This document shows positions 5,281 to 6,370 of a DNA stretch of 6,370 nt, in pieces; position 1 is the stretch's first letter; the number at the start of each line of letters is the position of its first letter. The DNA is from Deltaproteobacteria bacterium (lineage in GTDB: Bacteria > Desulfobacterota > GWC2-55-46 > S146-70). The notes below the pieces were generated by a model. The model made no database searches. It was not told where the DNA came from and saw nothing but the letters and a program-made list of their open reading frames with translations. Made by a program: the position numbers and the translations under genes. The DNA lies in assembly GCA_015492395.1 (NCBI GenBank), contig WGFD01000238.1:1-6370 (forward strand). The letters run 5' to 3'.

Positions 5281-6370
5281 CAGTAAAAAGAGCATCTCCG
5301 AAAGGATGAAAGGTTCCCAATGGGGCATTACCATCATATTCCTGCTCTTCTTTGCGTCGTTGATGTTCTGGGGACAGCTGTTCAACGATAAGGCACCACC
5401 GCGGCAGAGAATCAGCTACACCCAATTCTTCGAACAACTGGAGAGTGATAATATAAAGGCCGTCACAATCAAAGGTCTGCAGGTCGACGGTGTATTCGTT
5501 AGAGAGGTGGATCTAAAACTTCCTAACCGGCCTGAGGCCGTAAAGGTGGAACACTTTCAGACATTTCTCCCATCTTTCCAGGGAGAGACCCTCCTCACAC
5601 GACTCCAGGAGCGCAACATAACGATCAATATCGTTCCGGAGGATGAGGGCACCCTCTTCTGGCAGATCGTCATCGGGCTGCTGCCGTGGATCATCATCAT
5701 CGGTTTCTGGGTGCTGATAATGAAGCGCAGTCAGCAGATACAAGGGGGACCCGGCGGGCTCTTTTCATTCGGCGCCAGTAAGGCCAAGTTGTATGACGCC
5801 ACGAAACCACGCGTGACATTCGAGGACGTGGCAGGCATGGAAAATGTGAAGAGAGAGCTTAAAGAGACGATAGACTTCCTGAAAGATCCGGCACGATTCA
5901 AGAAGCACGGTGCCAAGGTCCCCAAGGGCGTCTTGCTGATAGGTCCTCCCGGAACCGGAAAGACCTTGCTTGCCCGCGCCACGGCCGGTGAGGCGGGCGT
6001 CCCATTCTACAGCATCAGCGGTTCCGAGTTTATCGAGATGTTCGTCGGAGTCGGGGCCTCCCGTGTCAGGGACATGTTCCGCAAGGCCAAGAGCTCCCAA
6101 CCCAGCATAATATTCATAGACGAGATAGATGCGGTGGGGCGCACTAGAGGCACTGGTCTCGGCGGCGGCCACGACGAAAGGGAACAGACGCTGAACCAGT
6201 TGCTGAGCGAGATGGATGGCTTTGAATCTCATGAGGAGGTTATAGTAATGTCGGCTACCAACAGGCCGGACGTGCTGGACCCTGCGCTCTTAAGACCTGG
6301 ACGGTTTGATAAGCACATCGTTATCGAAAGGCCTGGCTGGAAGGAGCGCAGGGCGATACTGGAGGTGCAT
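5273..6370 (+). CDS. ftsH: ATP-dependent zinc metalloprotease FtsH (3' part outside window)
   Basis: Inner-membrane AAA+ protease that extracts and degrades misassembled membrane proteins and short-lived regulators. 366 codons are present and the frame is still open at the window end. ATG 5273 is preceded by GGAAGAGG (5258-5265), seven bases away; an in-frame ATG at 5240 has no ribosome site. Residues 17-37 form the first membrane helix, about 38-128 the periplasmic domain, and 130-150 the second helix ([21 protein letters not shown]), followed by a GGPGG linker. The AAA module shows Walker A GPPGTGKT (224-231), the pore loop FVG (257-259), Walker B IIFIDEID (279-286), [20 protein letters not shown], and the second region of homology [19 protein letters not shown] (328-346) with arginine fingers R341 and R344. 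The zinc site HEXGH would follow beyond the window. Transcribed divergently from modABC. Confidence 0.97.
   Translation, partial: MDDSKKSISERMKGSQWGITIIFLLFFASLMFWGQLFNDKAPPRQRISYTQFFEQLESDNIKAVTIKGLQVDGVFVREVDLKLPNRPEAVKVEHFQTFLPSFQGETLLTRLQERNITINIVPEDEGTLFWQIVIGLLPWIIIIGFWVLIMKRSQQIQGGPGGLFSFGASKAKLYDATKPRVTFEDVAGMENVKRELKETIDFLKDPARFKKHGAKVPKGVLLIGPPGTGKTLLARATAGEAGVPFYSISGSEFIEMFVGVGASRVRDMFRKAKSSQPSIIFIDEIDAVGRTRGTGLGGGHDEREQTLNQLLSEMDGFESHEEVIVMSATNRPDVLDPALLRPGRFDKHIVIERPGWKERRAILEVH

Noticed and set aside
5765..6232. 155-aa minus-strand frame antisense to ftsH
   Set aside because: It is fully opposite the conserved FtsH AAA domain, which constrains the complementary frame; no domain or start signal was seen.

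Overview
The window looks like a chromosomal segment of a Gram-negative bacterium. An exported molybdate-binding protein with a signal peptide, a long-chain polyprenyl diphosphate synthase of the quinone type, RNase J and a TIGR02757 (DUF2400) protein occur together, and the genes use ATA, AGG and AGA codons heavily. This combination fits a deltaproteobacterial (Desulfobacterota-like) or Nitrospirota-like lineage. That placement is inference from gene content and codon habit, not a phylogenetic result.

Layout. Positions 1-1241 (plus strand) hold the last 48 codons of an RNase J gene, a small uncharacterised protein with a TTG start, and a TIGR02757/DUF2400 gene that overlaps the small gene by 8 nt. 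A good sigma70-like promoter at 1263-1292 then drives a polyprenyl diphosphate synthase (1312-2289). Its end faces the end of a minus-strand modABC operon (2317-4870), which encodes a molybdate (possibly also tungstate) ABC importer. The three mod genes are packed tightly, with 2 nt between modA and modB and a 1 nt overlap between modB and modC. A 402-nt divergent intergenic region (4871-5272) separates modA from ftsH, which runs off the right edge at codon 366.

The regulatory region is the most interesting part. On the minus strand the modA leader can fold into several helices, including a GAAA-capped hairpin, and ends in a hairpin plus eight U residues directly before the modA ribosome binding site. 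Position and architecture suggest a molybdenum-cofactor (Moco/Tuco, Rfam RF01055) type riboswitch that controls modABC by transcription termination. One helix can form a plausible antiterminator that is mutually exclusive with the terminator. On the plus strand the ftsH leader has its own promoter and a possible 22-codon leader ORF with a Shine-Dalgarno site, whose stop codon overlaps the ftsH start.

How the genes fit together: modABC supplies oxyanion for Moco or tungsten enzymes and is probably feedback-controlled by its leader RNA. The prenyl synthase supplies quinone side chains. FtsH performs membrane-protein quality control. RNase J handles RNA turnover. The TIGR02757 protein carries features of the HhH-GPD (endonuclease III-like) DNA glycosylase fold plus a four-cysteine cluster motif, and its function is open. 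I saw no mobile element, CRISPR array, tRNA or rRNA. No wholly new system is evident. The leader RNA and the TIGR02757 gene deserve the closest look.
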